Translations under genes and position numbers: made by a program | In this document: piece by piece, positions 8,902-18,384 of the stretch | Layout: every line of letters starts with the position of its first letter | Position numbering within the stretch: the first letter of the stretch is position 1 | NCBI RefSeq assembly: GCF_009770985.1 | Contig: NZ_WSRW01000001.1 | Coordinates: forward strand, 682,001 to 746,000 | Reading direction: 5' to 3' | From: Mucilaginibacter lacusdianchii | GTDB taxonomy: Bacteria; Bacteroidota; Bacteroidia; Sphingobacteriales; Sphingobacteriaceae | Length of the DNA stretch: 64,000 nucleotides | The notes under the pieces: model-generated | What the model was told of the DNA's origin: nothing | Database searches by the model: none | What the model saw: only the letters and a program-made list of their open reading frames with translations

Positions 8902-10591
8902 TTATTTTACGATCTAATACCGGCGATTGTGCGCCGTTTTGTTTTGCCTTTTTCCAGTTTTGTACAGCAGCTTCTGTATCGCCTAAATAAAACATGATAT
9001 CGCCGTAATGCTCGGTTTGCACTGCACTTTTGTTGTTACCCTGTTGCAAAGCCTTTTCCATCCACACTCGGGCATCACCATACTTTTTTTGCTTGAACAA
9101 AATCCAGGCATAGGTATCTTCAAACGATGCTGTGTTGGGTTGCAAATCGATACTATGCTTTGATAATTTTGCGGCTTTATCCAGCTGCTCACCTCTTACT
9201 GACAGGTAATAGGCGTAATTGTTTAACGCATATGCGTTGTCGGGATTGTATGTAAGCGATTTTTCATAAGCAGCGTCTGATTTAGCGTCATCTTTCAGCT
9301 CATGATAAGTGTCACCTAAAGTAGCATAAGTTTGGGCCAGCAACTCGTTGTCCTGCGCCTCAAGGGCCGCTGCATTTTTGAGATAACTTAACGCTTTGGT
9401 CGGATTTTTCTTTTGCAGCCAGGCTACACCTACCAGATAATTCATCCATGCCTGATTCGGGAACATCGACAAAGAATTCTCCCCATCTTTAATGGCTTCA
9501 TCTATCTGGTTATCGCCTAATTCCAGGCGTACCAGTTGTTCCTGTACCGAGTAGATATTACTGTTCAGTTGAACAGATTTTTTATAGGCTGCTTTGGCTT
9601 CTTTATATTTATCGCTTTGCATCAGCATATCGCCATATACGGCCAAAGCTTTAGCATCATTGGGATGAGTTTCGGCTAATATTTTACTTAACGCCAATGC
9701 ACTGGCTTTGGCATTAGCTTCCGGAAACTTAGGCAGATACCCTAATACAATTCGTACTTTTTGATCAATATCCAGTTCGGGCACGGCAAATGCTTTTTCC
9801 AAATGGCTAAAGCTGGCCTCGTTATCCTTTTTAGCGCGATATACATCGGCCATGGCCAGATGCAGCAAGCCATTTTGCGGACTTATTTTTTCGCCACGCT
9901 GCAATACTTTTAATGCCTTATCCGGAAAGTTATTGGCATTATATAATTCACCTAATTGCAGGTAATATTTAATTTCGTTGGGATTAGTGCTAATCATTTG
10001 CTCCAAACCGTTGGCTACGCCATCAACTTTGCCCTGCCTTAAATAAACGCGTTGCCGGGCGGTTACCAGATCGTCAGTAAGGCCTGTAAGCTCCTCCAAT
10101 TTATCGTACATGGACAGTGCTTCATCGTACCTTTTTTCCAGGTATAAAGCGTTGGCCTTGTCAAAGTAATACTCTGGCTTATCGGGGTTTAAACGCAGCA
10201 ACTCGTCAAACACATGCTGCAGGCGGGCAATGTTATTGGTTTTTTCGTAGCTATCGGCCAGGGCAACCCAATACCATTCGTTATCAGGCTTTAGAATTAC
10301 CGCTTTCTCCAGCAATTGCTGGGCATTGGTTTGCTTGTTTTGTATTTTGCTGAGGTTGGCCAGCTCATACATAGCCGCATCGTTATTGGCATCGTTTTGC
10401 AACACCTTGCTAAACAAATCTGCCGCGGCGGTTAAGTTTTCAATTGTTTTTTCGCGCAGGGCCGAGTAATATAACTGCTGCACCATCAGGCTATCGGTAG
10501 ATGTAACTGGCCTTCGGCCTGCCGTATTGCTTTGCGCAACCGCTGCAGCCGGTAGCCACCACAAGCCTAAAAGTACATGCTTTAATTTCAT
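8879..10591 (-). CDS. secreted tetratricopeptide-repeat protein
   Basis: 570 residues with a signal peptide (1-19, WWLPAAAVAQ) followed by tandem TPR units across nearly the whole length. Typical motifs are LKPDNEWYWVALADSY, NPNEIKYYLQLGELY and YNPDNAYALNNYAYYL. TPR arrays are protein-protein scaffolds; the partner cannot be read from the sequence. It starts 1 bp after the dut stop and overlaps the DUF4292 lipoprotein gene. This dut-TPR-DUF4292-EnvC order is conserved in many Bacteroidota, so a periplasmic adaptor for its two downstream neighbours is a reasonable guess. Confidence 0.9.
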   Translation of the reverse strand: MKLKHVLLGLWWLPAAAVAQSNTAGRRPVTSTDSLMVQQLYYSALREKTIENLTAAADLFSKVLQNDANNDAAMYELANLSKIQNKQTNAQQLLEKAVILKPDNEWYWVALADSYEKTNNIARLQHVFDELLRLNPDKPEYYFDKANALYLEKRYDEALSMYDKLEELTGLTDDLVTARQRVYLRQGKVDGVANGLEQMISTNPNEIKYYLQLGELYNANNFPDKALKVLQRGEKISPQNGLLHLAMADVYRAKKDNEASFSHLEKAFAVPELDIDQKVRIVLGYLPKFPEANAKASALALSKILAETHPNDAKALAVYGDMLMQSDKYKEAKAAYKKSVQLNSNIYSVQEQLVRLELGDNQIDEAIKDGENSLSMFPNQAWMNYLVGVAWLQKKNPTKALSYLKNAAALEAQDNELLAQTYATLGDTYHELKDDAKSDAAYEKSLTYNPDNAYALNNYAYYLSVRGEQLDKAAKLSKHSIDLQPNTASFEDTYAWILFKQKKYGDARVWMEKALQQGNNKSAVQTEHYGDIMFYLGDTEAAVQNWKKAKQNGAQSPVLDRKINEKKYIE

Positions 10592-10592
10592 A

Positions 10593-11027
10593 TTAACTTA
10601 CCCCTGTATGTCCATAACCACCCATTCCTCTGGATGTTTCGTTCAAAATTTCTACTTGCTCCCACTCTACTTTTTCGTGCTTGGCTACTACCATCTGTGC
10701 TATCCGGTCACCAGTGTTCACCTCAAATGGCACGTCCGAAAAGTTAATGAGCAGTACTTTAATTTCACCCCGGTAGTCAGCATCTACCGTACCTGGCGAA
10801 TTTACAATGCCTATACCATGCTTAAACGCCAAACCACTGCGTGGTCGTATCTGCGCCTCATAACCTTCGGGCAATTCTATATGTAAACCGGTTGGAATCA
10901 GCTTACGCTCCATAGGTTGCAAGGTTACAGTAGCTTCCACATCGGCACGCAGGTCCATACCGGCGGCATGCAGGGTTTCATAAGCCGGCAAATTATTTTT
11001 AGAGTTGTTGATTATGCGAATGATCAT
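10593..11027 (-). CDS. dut: deoxyuridine 5'-triphosphate nucleotidohydrolase (dUTPase)
   Basis: Hydrolyses dUTP to dUMP and pyrophosphate, keeping uracil out of DNA and feeding dTMP synthesis. All five trimeric-dUTPase motifs are present in 144 residues: GMDLRA (23-28), PRSGLA (62-67), VDADYRGE (81-88), GDRIAQ (106-111) and the C-terminal arm [10 protein letters not shown] (133-142). The usual Phe of that arm (GGFGSTG) is Tyr here. It begins 1 bp after the flippase stop and ends 1 bp before the TPR gene, deep inside the operon. Confidence 0.97.
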   Translation of the reverse strand: MIIRIINNSKNNLPAYETLHAAGMDLRADVEATVTLQPMERKLIPTGLHIELPEGYEAQIRPRSGLAFKHGIGIVNSPGTVDADYRGEIKVLLINFSDVPFEVNTGDRIAQMVVAKHEKVEWEQVEILNETSRGMGGYGHTGVS

Positions 11028-11028
11028 T

Positions 11029-12531
11029 TTACTTTTTAAGTATAGCCATTAACTGTTTACGCTCGGCCCAAAAGGCAGCGCCGGCAAATGCTACCAAAAG
11101 CAAATTACCTACTATCAGGTTACGATGAAACACGTTAAAAGATAAAAATACAATTATGATTGAACTTACTATATAAGCCAGGTTCTTTTTGACATTATAG
11201 GGAATGGGATAATGTTTTTGACCCAACAAATACGATAACACCATCATGCTGGCATAAGCAATTAAAGATACCCATGCTGATGCCATATAGCCATATTTGG
11301 GAATAAACAGTACGTTAAGTACTATAGTGAGCAATGCCCCTACGCCTGATATATATAAGCCATAACGTGTTTGATCGGACAACTTATACCAAACCGATAA
11401 ATTCATGTAAATGCCCAAACTTACATAACCGAACAGCAGTAACGGCACCGCTTTAAGGCCCGACCAGTATAATTCCCGCTGCCCTAATTCCTTGGCTTTT
11501 ACAAAATATTTCAGGATTTCTATATTGGCTACCAGTGCTACAAAAATTAAGGAAACTGCTATAACAAAGTAGTCCATTATCAAAGCATAGGTATTGCCCG
11601 CATTTTTATTTTTAGCCTGACTAAAAAAGAACGGCTCGGCACCTAACCGAAAGGCCTGAACAAAAATGCTTAGAAAAACAGCTATTTTAGCACAAGCTCC
11701 GTAAATACCCACCTGCAATTCGCTCAAATTGCCGGGCAGTAGTTTATCTAAAAGGATCTTATCGAGGTTTTCATTAATAATATAGGAAATGTTTGCTACC
11801 AGCATGGGCCAGCTGTACAGAAACATTTCGGCAAACATAGGGCCGTCAAACTGTAGTTTTAGGCTCAGTATCTCAGGCAAAAGCATCACCAGCGTAAATA
11901 TACTTGCCAGCAGGTTTGACAGAAACACATACCCTACCCAATGAAACCGGTACCACCCTGCCATCCACTGTGTGCCGGGCAACTGATTTTTAATAATGTA
12001 CGGAACAATAAACAGGAAAAACAAGTTGAGTCCCACTACAAAAACTACGTTTAAAAACTTGATCATCCCGTAACGCAAAGGCCTGCCATTGGCCCGTACC
12101 TTAGCAAATGGAATTACGCAAAGCGCATCGGCAATAAGAATATAAATAAAGCATTTCACATAAAATGCATAATCACTCAAATCGCCGGTTTTATCGCCCT
12201 TCAGCCAGTTGGCAATACCCGGCACAAAAAAAGCAGTGAGCAGCAAAAACAACAATGATAGCGCAGCTACAGCTAAAAAAGAATTACTGTAAACTTTATC
12301 TTTTGCATCATCGCGCTTGTTGAGGTAGCGAAAAAAAGTGGTTTCCATACCAAAGGCCAGCAAAGCTCCCAGTAACGAAGCATAACTGTACATTTTGGTA
12401 AAAATACCGTAAACGCGGGCTGATAATATACTTACCAAAATGGGCGTAAGTACAAAGTATAGCGAACGGGATATAATAGTGCTCAGCCCATAAATGGCTG
12501 TTTGGCCGGCAAATTTCTTAGCAGTTGACAA
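11029..12531 (-). CDS. polysaccharide/lipid-II-type flippase (MOP superfamily)
   Basis: 500-residue integral membrane protein with about 12-14 transmembrane segments and the MATE/Wzx arrangement; it probably flips a lipid-linked glycan or related lipid across the inner membrane. The N-terminus [17 protein letters not shown] is typical of Bacteroidota members and begins at a TTG codon; no in-frame ATG lies close enough to replace it. First gene of the operon leading into dut. There are no glycosyltransferases beside it, so the substrate is unknown. It is distinct from the flippase at 49820-51310. Confidence 0.88.
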   Translation of the reverse strand: MSTAKKFAGQTAIYGLSTIISRSLYFVLTPILVSILSARVYGIFTKMYSYASLLGALLAFGMETTFFRYLNKRDDAKDKVYSNSFLAVAALSLLFLLLTAFFVPGIANWLKGDKTGDLSDYAFYVKCFIYILIADALCVIPFAKVRANGRPLRYGMIKFLNVVFVVGLNLFFLFIVPYIIKNQLPGTQWMAGWYRFHWVGYVFLSNLLASIFTLVMLLPEILSLKLQFDGPMFAEMFLYSWPMLVANISYIINENLDKILLDKLLPGNLSELQVGIYGACAKIAVFLSIFVQAFRLGAEPFFFSQAKNKNAGNTYALIMDYFVIAVSLIFVALVANIEILKYFVKAKELGQRELYWSGLKAVPLLLFGYVSLGIYMNLSVWYKLSDQTRYGLYISGVGALLTIVLNVLFIPKYGYMASAWVSLIAYASMMVLSYLLGQKHYPIPYNVKKNLAYIVSSIIIVFLSFNVFHRNLIVGNLLLVAFAGAAFWAERKQLMAILKK

Positions 12532-12552
12532 AGGATTGAAATGTTAATTTAA

Positions 12553-12837
12553 CTACAGCAGACTCTTTTTAACAACTTCAAAGTTACGATAGTTTTTTAC
12601 TTCGCCCTCTTGCGTATTAACTGCCGTAACCCGTGCCCGTTCTGGCCCTTCGTTACACCACTCCAAAAACATCTCCAAAAAAGAAGCCTCGCCTTCAGCT
12701 TCAATGTATACATCTCCGTTACGCTCATTTTTTACAAAGCCCCGGATGCCCAATTGGTCGGCAACGGCTTTAGTTGAGGCACGATAAAATACCCCCTGCA
12801 CTTTACCTTGTACAGTTATATTCAAATGCTTAATCAT
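12553..12837 (-). CDS. acylphosphatase
   Basis: Small enzyme hydrolysing acyl phosphates such as carbamoyl or acetyl phosphate. The 94-residue product shows the family signature VQGKVQGVFYRAST, with the catalytic Arg (FYR), and GFVKNERNGDV, with the catalytic Asn (KN). The ATG at 12837 (MIKHLNITV) is chosen; a longer reading would begin at TTG 12858 and overlap a weak -7-like box (TACTTTTA on the minus strand, 12848-12855). It precedes the flippase gene by 21 bp on the same strand. Confidence 0.95.
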   Translation of the reverse strand: MIKHLNITVQGKVQGVFYRASTKAVADQLGIRGFVKNERNGDVYIEAEGEASFLEMFLEWCNEGPERARVTAVNTQEGEVKNYRNFEVVKKSLL

Positions 12838-12889
12838 AGCAGTAGTATAAAAGTACAATTATACGGCTTATACGGTAAAAGGCATTTAT

Positions 12890-14053
12890 TTAAATTAAGC
12901 GTTTTACTTGTGTATCAGGCGTAATTTTCAAGCCATCCAGTCCGGTTATTAAGTTTAAACCAGGGGTCTTACCAATTTCGAGTGATCCTAATTCATCATC
13001 CATACCCAAAAACCGTGCACCATTAAGAGTAGCCCATTCTAACAGTATAGGTAGACTAAGTGATGAAAAATGATGCTGCAAAGTGCGCATCTCACCCAAA
13101 ATACTTAATTCATTGTTGGATGCTAGGCTATCGGTACCAAGCGTTAAATTAAAACCTTCGTCTACAAACAAATCTACTTTAGGTAATTTACTTTCAATGT
13201 ACAGGTTAGCGTTGGGGCAAAAACACCAGTTAATATGGCGGTCAAACCGTTTTACAAAGTAAATATCTTTCAGATTGGTGCACGTATTATGTACAAACAG
13301 TATGTTTTGGCGATTGCTTAACAGCGGCAAAACAGATTGTATAGAATTACGGGCCTGTGGTTTGAAGTAACTGATGTCTATACCAAAATGCTCGTACAGG
13401 TCCACAAAGTTACCCAGTTTGTACCGGTAAAACTTGTTTTCCTCTTCGGTTTCCTGATTATGTATACTTAGCAGGTTGAGGTTACCATCGCTGTACGTTT
13501 TAATCAGTTTAAATAATTCTTTGGAAACTGAATAAGGTGCATGTGGAGTAATGGAACTTGACAAGGGCTTAAACTGTCGCTGCAACTCCAGTGCATTTTC
13601 AAAAACCTCGTTAGCCCGCTCTGGCAAAAAGCTGAATACCTCAATAAAGGTATGATACTTAATTTTACTGTTGGTTTTGATAGGAATAGTAACAGCATTA
13701 TTGGATATATCGCCTACGGCTACAATGCCATTATTGTACATATCCTCGTCGGCTTTAATGGCTGCTTCAGTAATCAAGCCATTATCGATATTACGATATT
13801 GCTGTACATCTTTAATAAAATCAACTAGTCCTGTTCCTTGTTTGGTTTTGCCCCGCAGGTGCGATAGCTCAAGATGACAATGCGTATTTATAAAACCCGG
13901 ACAGATAATGCCGCTCAGTTGTTGAACTGGCGTACCCGGCTGCATATAATTATCAATAGAGATTATTTTACCATTATCATCAACGGTAACAATTCCATTT
14001 TTTATCGGATCGGCATTTATAGGAAAAACGTAATCGGCTCTAAAACTTTTCAT
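12890..14053 (-). CDS. metal-dependent amidohydrolase (MtaD/aminofutalosine-deaminase-like)
   Basis: Member of the amidohydrolase superfamily, subfamily of deaminases acting on adenosine-like substrates. The 387-residue protein has the N-terminal metal motif HCHLELSHL (about residue 58), the PHAPYSVS motif (about 168), SIHNQETEEE, a HNT motif and the catalytic Asp in LGTDSLASN (about 304). Substrate is not determinable; methylthioadenosine, S-adenosylhomocysteine or 6-aminodeoxyfutalosine deamination are the usual possibilities. Divergent from rlmN across about 160 bp. Separated by about 50 bp from the acylphosphatase gene. Confidence 0.82.
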   Translation of the reverse strand: MKSFRADYVFPINADPIKNGIVTVDDNGKIISIDNYMQPGTPVQQLSGIICPGFINTHCHLELSHLRGKTKQGTGLVDFIKDVQQYRNIDNGLITEAAIKADEDMYNNGIVAVGDISNNAVTIPIKTNSKIKYHTFIEVFSFLPERANEVFENALELQRQFKPLSSSITPHAPYSVSKELFKLIKTYSDGNLNLLSIHNQETEEENKFYRYKLGNFVDLYEHFGIDISYFKPQARNSIQSVLPLLSNRQNILFVHNTCTNLKDIYFVKRFDRHINWCFCPNANLYIESKLPKVDLFVDEGFNLTLGTDSLASNNELSILGEMRTLQHHFSSLSLPILLEWATLNGARFLGMDDELGSLEIGKTPGLNLITGLDGLKITPDTQVKRLI

Positions 14054-14201
14054 TTAAATGAAATTTATCGTAATCTCATGCATAAGTATTACAGCATTCA
14101 ATCTCTTAATTTGATACTTTACTACAATTAACTTTTAGTTGTTGTTTTTTAATTTTACAATTCAAAAACCTAGCTATAAATCAACCCAAAACAAAAATAC
14201 T

Positions 14202-14209
14202 TACCTTTG
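14202..14209 (+). promoter_or_regulatory. -7 box (TACCTTTG) immediately upstream of rlmN
   Basis: A perfect TAnnTTTG box ends only 4 nt before the GTG proposed as the rlmN start. A transcript initiating 5-8 nt downstream of this box would be leaderless or nearly so. No ideal -33 TTG is visible. Confidence 0.55.
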
Positions 14210-14213
14210 TAAG

Positions 14214-15278
14214 GTGAATAGCATTAAAGGTAAAACAGACATCCGCAGTCTTAGCTTAGAAGCTTTGCAACAGCACTTTGTTACCATGGGCGAAAAAAGC
14301 TTTCGTGCCAAACAAGTGTACGAGTGGCTTTGGAAAAAATCATGCGTTTCATTCGAGGGCATGAGCAATATTTCAAAAGAACTTCGTAAAAAGCTGGAGG
14401 ATAATTTTACTATCAATGCAGTCAAAATCAGCAACTCCCAGTTTAGCGCGGATAAAACTATAAAAAATTCTTTTATATTGCATGATACTCACCTGATTGA
14501 AGGCGTACTCATACCAACAACCGAGCGGATGACGGCCTGCGTTTCGTCGCAAGTGGGCTGCAGTTTAACTTGCAAATTTTGCGCTACCGGTTACATGGAA
14601 CGCAAGCGAAATTTGAATCCCGATGAGATTTACGATCAGGTAGTATTGCTCGATCAGCAAGCCAAACAAAACTACGGCATCGGGCTTACCAATATTGTTT
14701 ACATGGGCATGGGCGAACCTTTGCTGAATTATAGCAACGTGCTTAAATCTATAGAGCGTATTACGGCAGAAGATGGCCTGAACATGGCTGCCAAACGCAT
14801 TACCGTATCTACCGCCGGCATTGCCAAGATGATTAAAAAGCTGGGCGACGATCAGGTGAAATTTAACCTGGCATTGTCGTTACATGCTGCAAACGACGAA
14901 AAACGCAATACTATTATGCCTATTAATGAGCAAAACTCGTTAAAATCATTAGCCGAAGCTTTAAAGTACTATTACAACAAAACCAAAAATTCGGTAACGT
15001 ACGAGTACATTGTGTTTGATGGTGTAAACGATAATATACAGGATGCAATGGAGCTGGCCAAGTTTTGCAAGCACCTGCCCTGCAAGGTAAATATCATTGA
15101 ATATAACCCTATTTCATTCGCTAGTTTTTTAAATGCGGGCGAGGATAAAATTGAAGCTTTTGCTGCTTATCTGCGCAAACAAGGTATCATTACCAACGTT
15201 CGCCGTAGCCGGGGTAAAGACATTGATGCCGCTTGCGGCCAGCTAGCCGTTAAGGAAAAAGCGGCTGTAGCTGTGTAA
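14214..15278 (+). CDS. rlmN: dual-specificity 23S rRNA/tRNA adenine-C2 methyltransferase RlmN
   Basis: Radical-SAM enzyme that methylates C2 of A2503 in 23S rRNA and A37 of some tRNAs. The 354-residue protein has the 4Fe-4S motif CSLTCKFC (Cys116, 120, 123) and the C-terminal Cys in DAACGQLA that forms the methyl-transfer intermediate. The family N-terminus KTDIRSLSLEAL requires a start upstream of 14230; the only near candidates are GTG 14214 and TTG 14139. The TTG lies ahead of the -7 box, so GTG is chosen. The codon sits about 4 nt after the promoter box, with no separate ribosome-binding site. Confidence 0.95.
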   Translation: MNSIKGKTDIRSLSLEALQQHFVTMGEKSFRAKQVYEWLWKKSCVSFEGMSNISKELRKKLEDNFTINAVKISNSQFSADKTIKNSFILHDTHLIEGVLIPTTERMTACVSSQVGCSLTCKFCATGYMERKRNLNPDEIYDQVVLLDQQAKQNYGIGLTNIVYMGMGEPLLNYSNVLKSIERITAEDGLNMAAKRITVSTAGIAKMIKKLGDDQVKFNLALSLHAANDEKRNTIMPINEQNSLKSLAEALKYYYNKTKNSVTYEYIVFDGVNDNIQDAMELAKFCKHLPCKVNIIEYNPISFASFLNAGEDKIEAFAAYLRKQGIITNVRRSRGKDIDAACGQLAVKEKAAVAV

Positions 15279-15363
15279 GAACTTACTTATTTTATTGTAA
15301 CAAGATATTTACATAAAACTTTAGGCTCTAAAAGGGGTTTCGGAGACAAGATTCCTTGGTAGA

Positions 15364-15867
15364 TTAAAGTTTCAGAATGCCCGCTAATTTTTCAGCACTC
15401 AAGCCTAGTCCATCAGCAATGATGTGAGCCTGTTCATAAAAGCTTTCGCGCTCGGATAGTTTATCGGCGATAAATGCCACTAATTCATCACCGTGTTTAT
15501 CACGCAGTAACGGGCGTTCATCTTTGCCACTTTCTAACCGGCTGGCTAAGGTTTTAGGCGAAAGTTTGATATAAACTGTTTGACCGTTGGTATTCATCCA
15601 AGTCAGGTTATCAAAAAAGCAAGGCAAACCACCACCGGTTGATATAACCGCATTTTCGGCATAGGGCGTTTGCTTCAGAATTTCGGCTTCGGCTACCCGA
15701 AAAGCCGTTTCGCCGAAGCTAGAGAAATATTCGGCCACACTCATGCCGGCCTGCTCTTCCAGCAATTGGTCTAAATCGTAAAATGTATAATTAAGCTTAG
15801 CTGCAAGCTTACGCCCCAGTGTGGTTTTGCCACAGCCCATAAAGCCAATTAAGAAGATGCGTGCCAT
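15364..15867 (-). CDS. aroK: shikimate kinase
   Basis: Phosphorylates shikimate at O3 with ATP, fifth step toward chorismate. The 167-residue protein shows the P-loop GFMGCGKT (8-15), shikimate-binding Asp in DLDQ (31-34), Arg57 in FR, the STGGG loop (76-80) and the LID arginines in RLESGKDERPLL. Its start overlaps the 3' end of a small membrane-protein gene by 19 bp. It is the last gene of an operon running down from 18920. The aromatic pathway link to the trp genes 25 kb away is functional only. Confidence 0.96.
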   Translation of the reverse strand: MARIFLIGFMGCGKTTLGRKLAAKLNYTFYDLDQLLEEQAGMSVAEYFSSFGETAFRVAEAEILKQTPYAENAVISTGGGLPCFFDNLTWMNTNGQTVYIKLSPKTLASRLESGKDERPLLRDKHGDELVAFIADKLSERESFYEQAHIIADGLGLSAEKLAGILKL

Positions 15868-16157
15868 TTTTTAAGTAGAGATTTTTTAATCACGAAAGTC
15901 ATCAACCATACAATCACCTCAGCGCACAATGCCGGTATGCTGATGATACTTATCATTGGATTGCCGGGCCATCTGCCCCAAATAACAATTGTGAGGATAA
16001 ATGATACCAATAAAGATGCGGCCAAAACCATAATACGTTTAGATGTACCGAACACTGCTTTGAGCTGCACCCACTGTACAGCACGAGCAATACACCAAAC
16101 CGGAAAACTGAGGTAAGCAATTAATAAAAATAAATCAGGTAAGGCTATTTGCTGCAT
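15849..16157 (-). CDS. small hypothetical membrane protein
   Basis: 102 residues with three predicted transmembrane segments (about 7-27, 43-62, 71-91) and a short basic tail. I do not recognise a family. The start overlaps nothing and lies 10 bp after the ABC-permease stop; its end overlaps aroK by 19 bp, so it is translationally coupled to aroK. Being tightly packed inside an operon supports it as a real gene. Confidence 0.7.
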   Translation of the reverse strand: MQQIALPDLFLLIAYLSFPVWCIARAVQWVQLKAVFGTSKRIMVLAASLLVSFILTIVIWGRWPGNPMISIISIPALCAEVIVWLMTFVIKKSLLKKWHASS

Positions 16158-16167
16158 TCAAAAACGT

Positions 16168-17226
16168 TTAACTTAATTTCACCCGCGGATCAATCCATAC
16201 ATAAACTAAATCCACCAGAATATTGATCACCACAAAAATAAAGGCTATAAACAATATAGACCCAATGATTACCGGAAAATCAGACATTTCCAAAGCGTCT
16301 ACCGTTACCTTGCCTAAGCCGTTGTAACCAAACACATATTCCACAAAAAAAGAACCCGCCAAAAGCGAGGCAAACCAATTGGCAATAGCGGTAATAACCG
16401 GATTTAACGCATTGGGCAGGGCATGGCGGTATACAATTGCATTCCGGCTTAATCCTTTTGCACGGGCGGTACGGATATAATCCTGATTCAATACCTCCAG
16501 CATAGCATTGCGGGTAAGCTGCACAATAATAGCCAATGGCCGTAAACCCAAAGTTACAGCCGGCAACACAAGGTTACGCCAGGTAATTATTTCGCCTTTA
16601 AACGGATCGTAGCTGTATAAACTGCCGGTCATGTTCAGCCCGGTATAGCGACTTAGCACAAAGCCAAACAACCAGGCAATAATAATACCTGCAAAAAAAG
16701 ACGGAGCCGAAATACCCAGTACTGAAAAGCCTACTGCCAAGCGGTCTATCCACGTGTTTTGATGAACGGCACTTAACACACCCAATAATATACCCAGCAC
16801 TATAGCCATCAGCATGGCACATGTGGCTAGTATTAATGTATTGGGTATTACCTCCAACAACAGCGCTGCAACCTCTTTATGGGTTTGGTACGAACGGCGC
16901 AGGTAAGGCCACTTCAAAGCCAGTACATGTGTAGATGATACCGGGAATAACTTTACATAACCATACTTCTCCTGCGACTCGGGCGTATTTTCATGTACGC
17001 CTATAGGCGATAAATCATTTAGATAGTAGGCAAACTGTATTGGCAGAGGTTTGTCCAAGCCAAACTCTTTGCGTACCGCTTCCAGTGACTGTACATCAGC
17101 ACGCTGCCCCTGTGTCATGCGGGCCGGATCAACCGGTAAAATATTAAACAGAAAAAACACTACTACCACAATGCCCAGCATCACGGCTAATCCGTAAACT
17201 ATTTTGCGCAGCAGGTAGCGTATCAT
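16168..17226 (-). CDS. ABC transporter permease, DppB/OppB type
   Basis: Inner-membrane permease of a peptide/nickel-type ABC importer. The 352-residue protein has an N-terminal helix, a periplasmic loop and five further helices. The coupling (EAA-type) motif ARAKGLSRNAIVYRHALPNAL-like region near residue 260 identifies the DppB family. The other components (second permease, ATPases, binding protein) are not beside it; the neighbours are a DoxX-like protein and a small membrane protein. The companion subunits may be encoded elsewhere. Confidence 0.9.
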   Translation of the reverse strand: MIRYLLRKIVYGLAVMLGIVVVVFFLFNILPVDPARMTQGQRADVQSLEAVRKEFGLDKPLPIQFAYYLNDLSPIGVHENTPESQEKYGYVKLFPVSSTHVLALKWPYLRRSYQTHKEVAALLLEVIPNTLILATCAMLMAIVLGILLGVLSAVHQNTWIDRLAVGFSVLGISAPSFFAGIIIAWLFGFVLSRYTGLNMTGSLYSYDPFKGEIITWRNLVLPAVTLGLRPLAIIVQLTRNAMLEVLNQDYIRTARAKGLSRNAIVYRHALPNALNPVITAIANWFASLLAGSFFVEYVFGYNGLGKVTVDALEMSDFPVIIGSILFIAFIFVVINILVDLVYVWIDPRVKLS

Positions 17227-17232
17227 TATAGC

Positions 17233-18384
17233 TTATTGTTTTTGCAGATATTGTTTTACCAGCGCATCATAATCGGGCGCGGTGTGGTAATGCCACTTGT
17301 TGATTACCGTTCCATTCTTTATCAGCATTACGCCGGGATTAGCCCGCACCATGGTTTTAAGGGGAACACCATCAGCATAAAATACTTCAGATACCAAACG
17401 GTGAGCCTTAACAAAGGCCGCCGCCTCTTCGGGCACTGCCGCGGTAAGCAGCACTGTTCGGATATTATAGTTCTGCGTTAAATTGATAGCCAAAGCATTC
17501 AGGCGATTAATAGCGGCTTCGTTGGTATGCTTTAAATCGTAAGCCACAATGAATACGCTGTAAAACGGATTGCTTAATAGCTCTTGTGTATAATCGTTAC
17601 CCTGAGCATCATGTATTACCAAATCCTGAATTTTGGGTGTAAAGCCTTTCTTCACTAAACGTCTTTCAGGGTCGCCTTGTATTTGCCAGTTGTTGTCTTT
17701 CCAAATGCCGCTTTTCAAATATTCTTTATCGTTAATGCTTTTAGTGGCACCGGTGGCTTTATTTTTTAACGCATAGGTAAGCTCATACTCATCGGGCTGA
17801 GCGCCCGGCGGCGTTTTCATTTGTTCGGGAATGTTATTACCTACTTTATAAGGTAAAAAGTCGATAACCGGTAAAAAGTTATAGGTGTAAAAACCTACGC
17901 CTAAAGCTATTACAGTAGCAGCAATCAACCAACGTACTTCAGTTTTGGCACTCACCAACGGGCGCATACTTTTACGGTAAAAAAACGGCACCAATACCAG
18001 TACAAGCAGCAACATATCTTTGCCGAACGACTGCCACGGTGTTAGCGGTATAGCATCACCAAAACAACCGCAGGTTTGCACCACTTTAAAAAAGGCCGAA
18101 TAAAAAGTAAGAAAGCCAAAAAAGATTATGAGCAGCAATAAACCCCAGGAAACGGCATCTATACATAAACCCAATATCAGCGCAAAGCCCAATATCATTT
18201 CTAATGCACACAATATGATAGATAAACTAAGCGCCAAGCCATCCAGAAAAGTAAGGTGGAACACCTCGAAATACTCTTGCAGCTTATATGAAAACCCCAG
18301 CGGATCGTTAGCTTTAATTAAGCCCGAAAAGATAAACAGCAGCCCTACCGCTATGCGACAGAACCAAATGAGTGCATTTTTCAT
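17233..18384 (-). CDS. DoxX-like membrane protein with C-terminal soluble domain (BT_3928 type)
   Basis: 383 residues. The N-terminal part (about 1-160) has four to five transmembrane helices with the DoxX/MauE-like signature FSGLIKANDPLGFSYKLQEYF. A Cys-Gly-Cys (QTCGCFGD) lies in a loop at about 109-111. The C-terminal part (about 180-383) is soluble and resembles a thioredoxin-like fold in its pattern (NPFYSVFIVAYDL, then PGVMLIKNGTVINKW). This suggests a role in envelope redox or disulfide chemistry, inferred only. It overlaps the DUF1599 gene by 4 bp and precedes the ABC permease by 6 bp. Confidence 0.82.
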   Translation of the reverse strand: MKNALIWFCRIAVGLLFIFSGLIKANDPLGFSYKLQEYFEVFHLTFLDGLALSLSIILCALEMILGFALILGLCIDAVSWGLLLLIIFFGFLTFYSAFFKVVQTCGCFGDAIPLTPWQSFGKDMLLLVLVLVPFFYRKSMRPLVSAKTEVRWLIAATVIALGVGFYTYNFLPVIDFLPYKVGNNIPEQMKTPPGAQPDEYELTYALKNKATGATKSINDKEYLKSGIWKDNNWQIQGDPERRLVKKGFTPKIQDLVIHDAQGNDYTQELLSNPFYSVFIVAYDLKHTNEAAINRLNALAINLTQNYNIRTVLLTAAVPEEAAAFVKAHRLVSEVFYADGVPLKTMVRANPGVMLIKNGTVINKWHYHTAPDYDALVKQYLQKQ

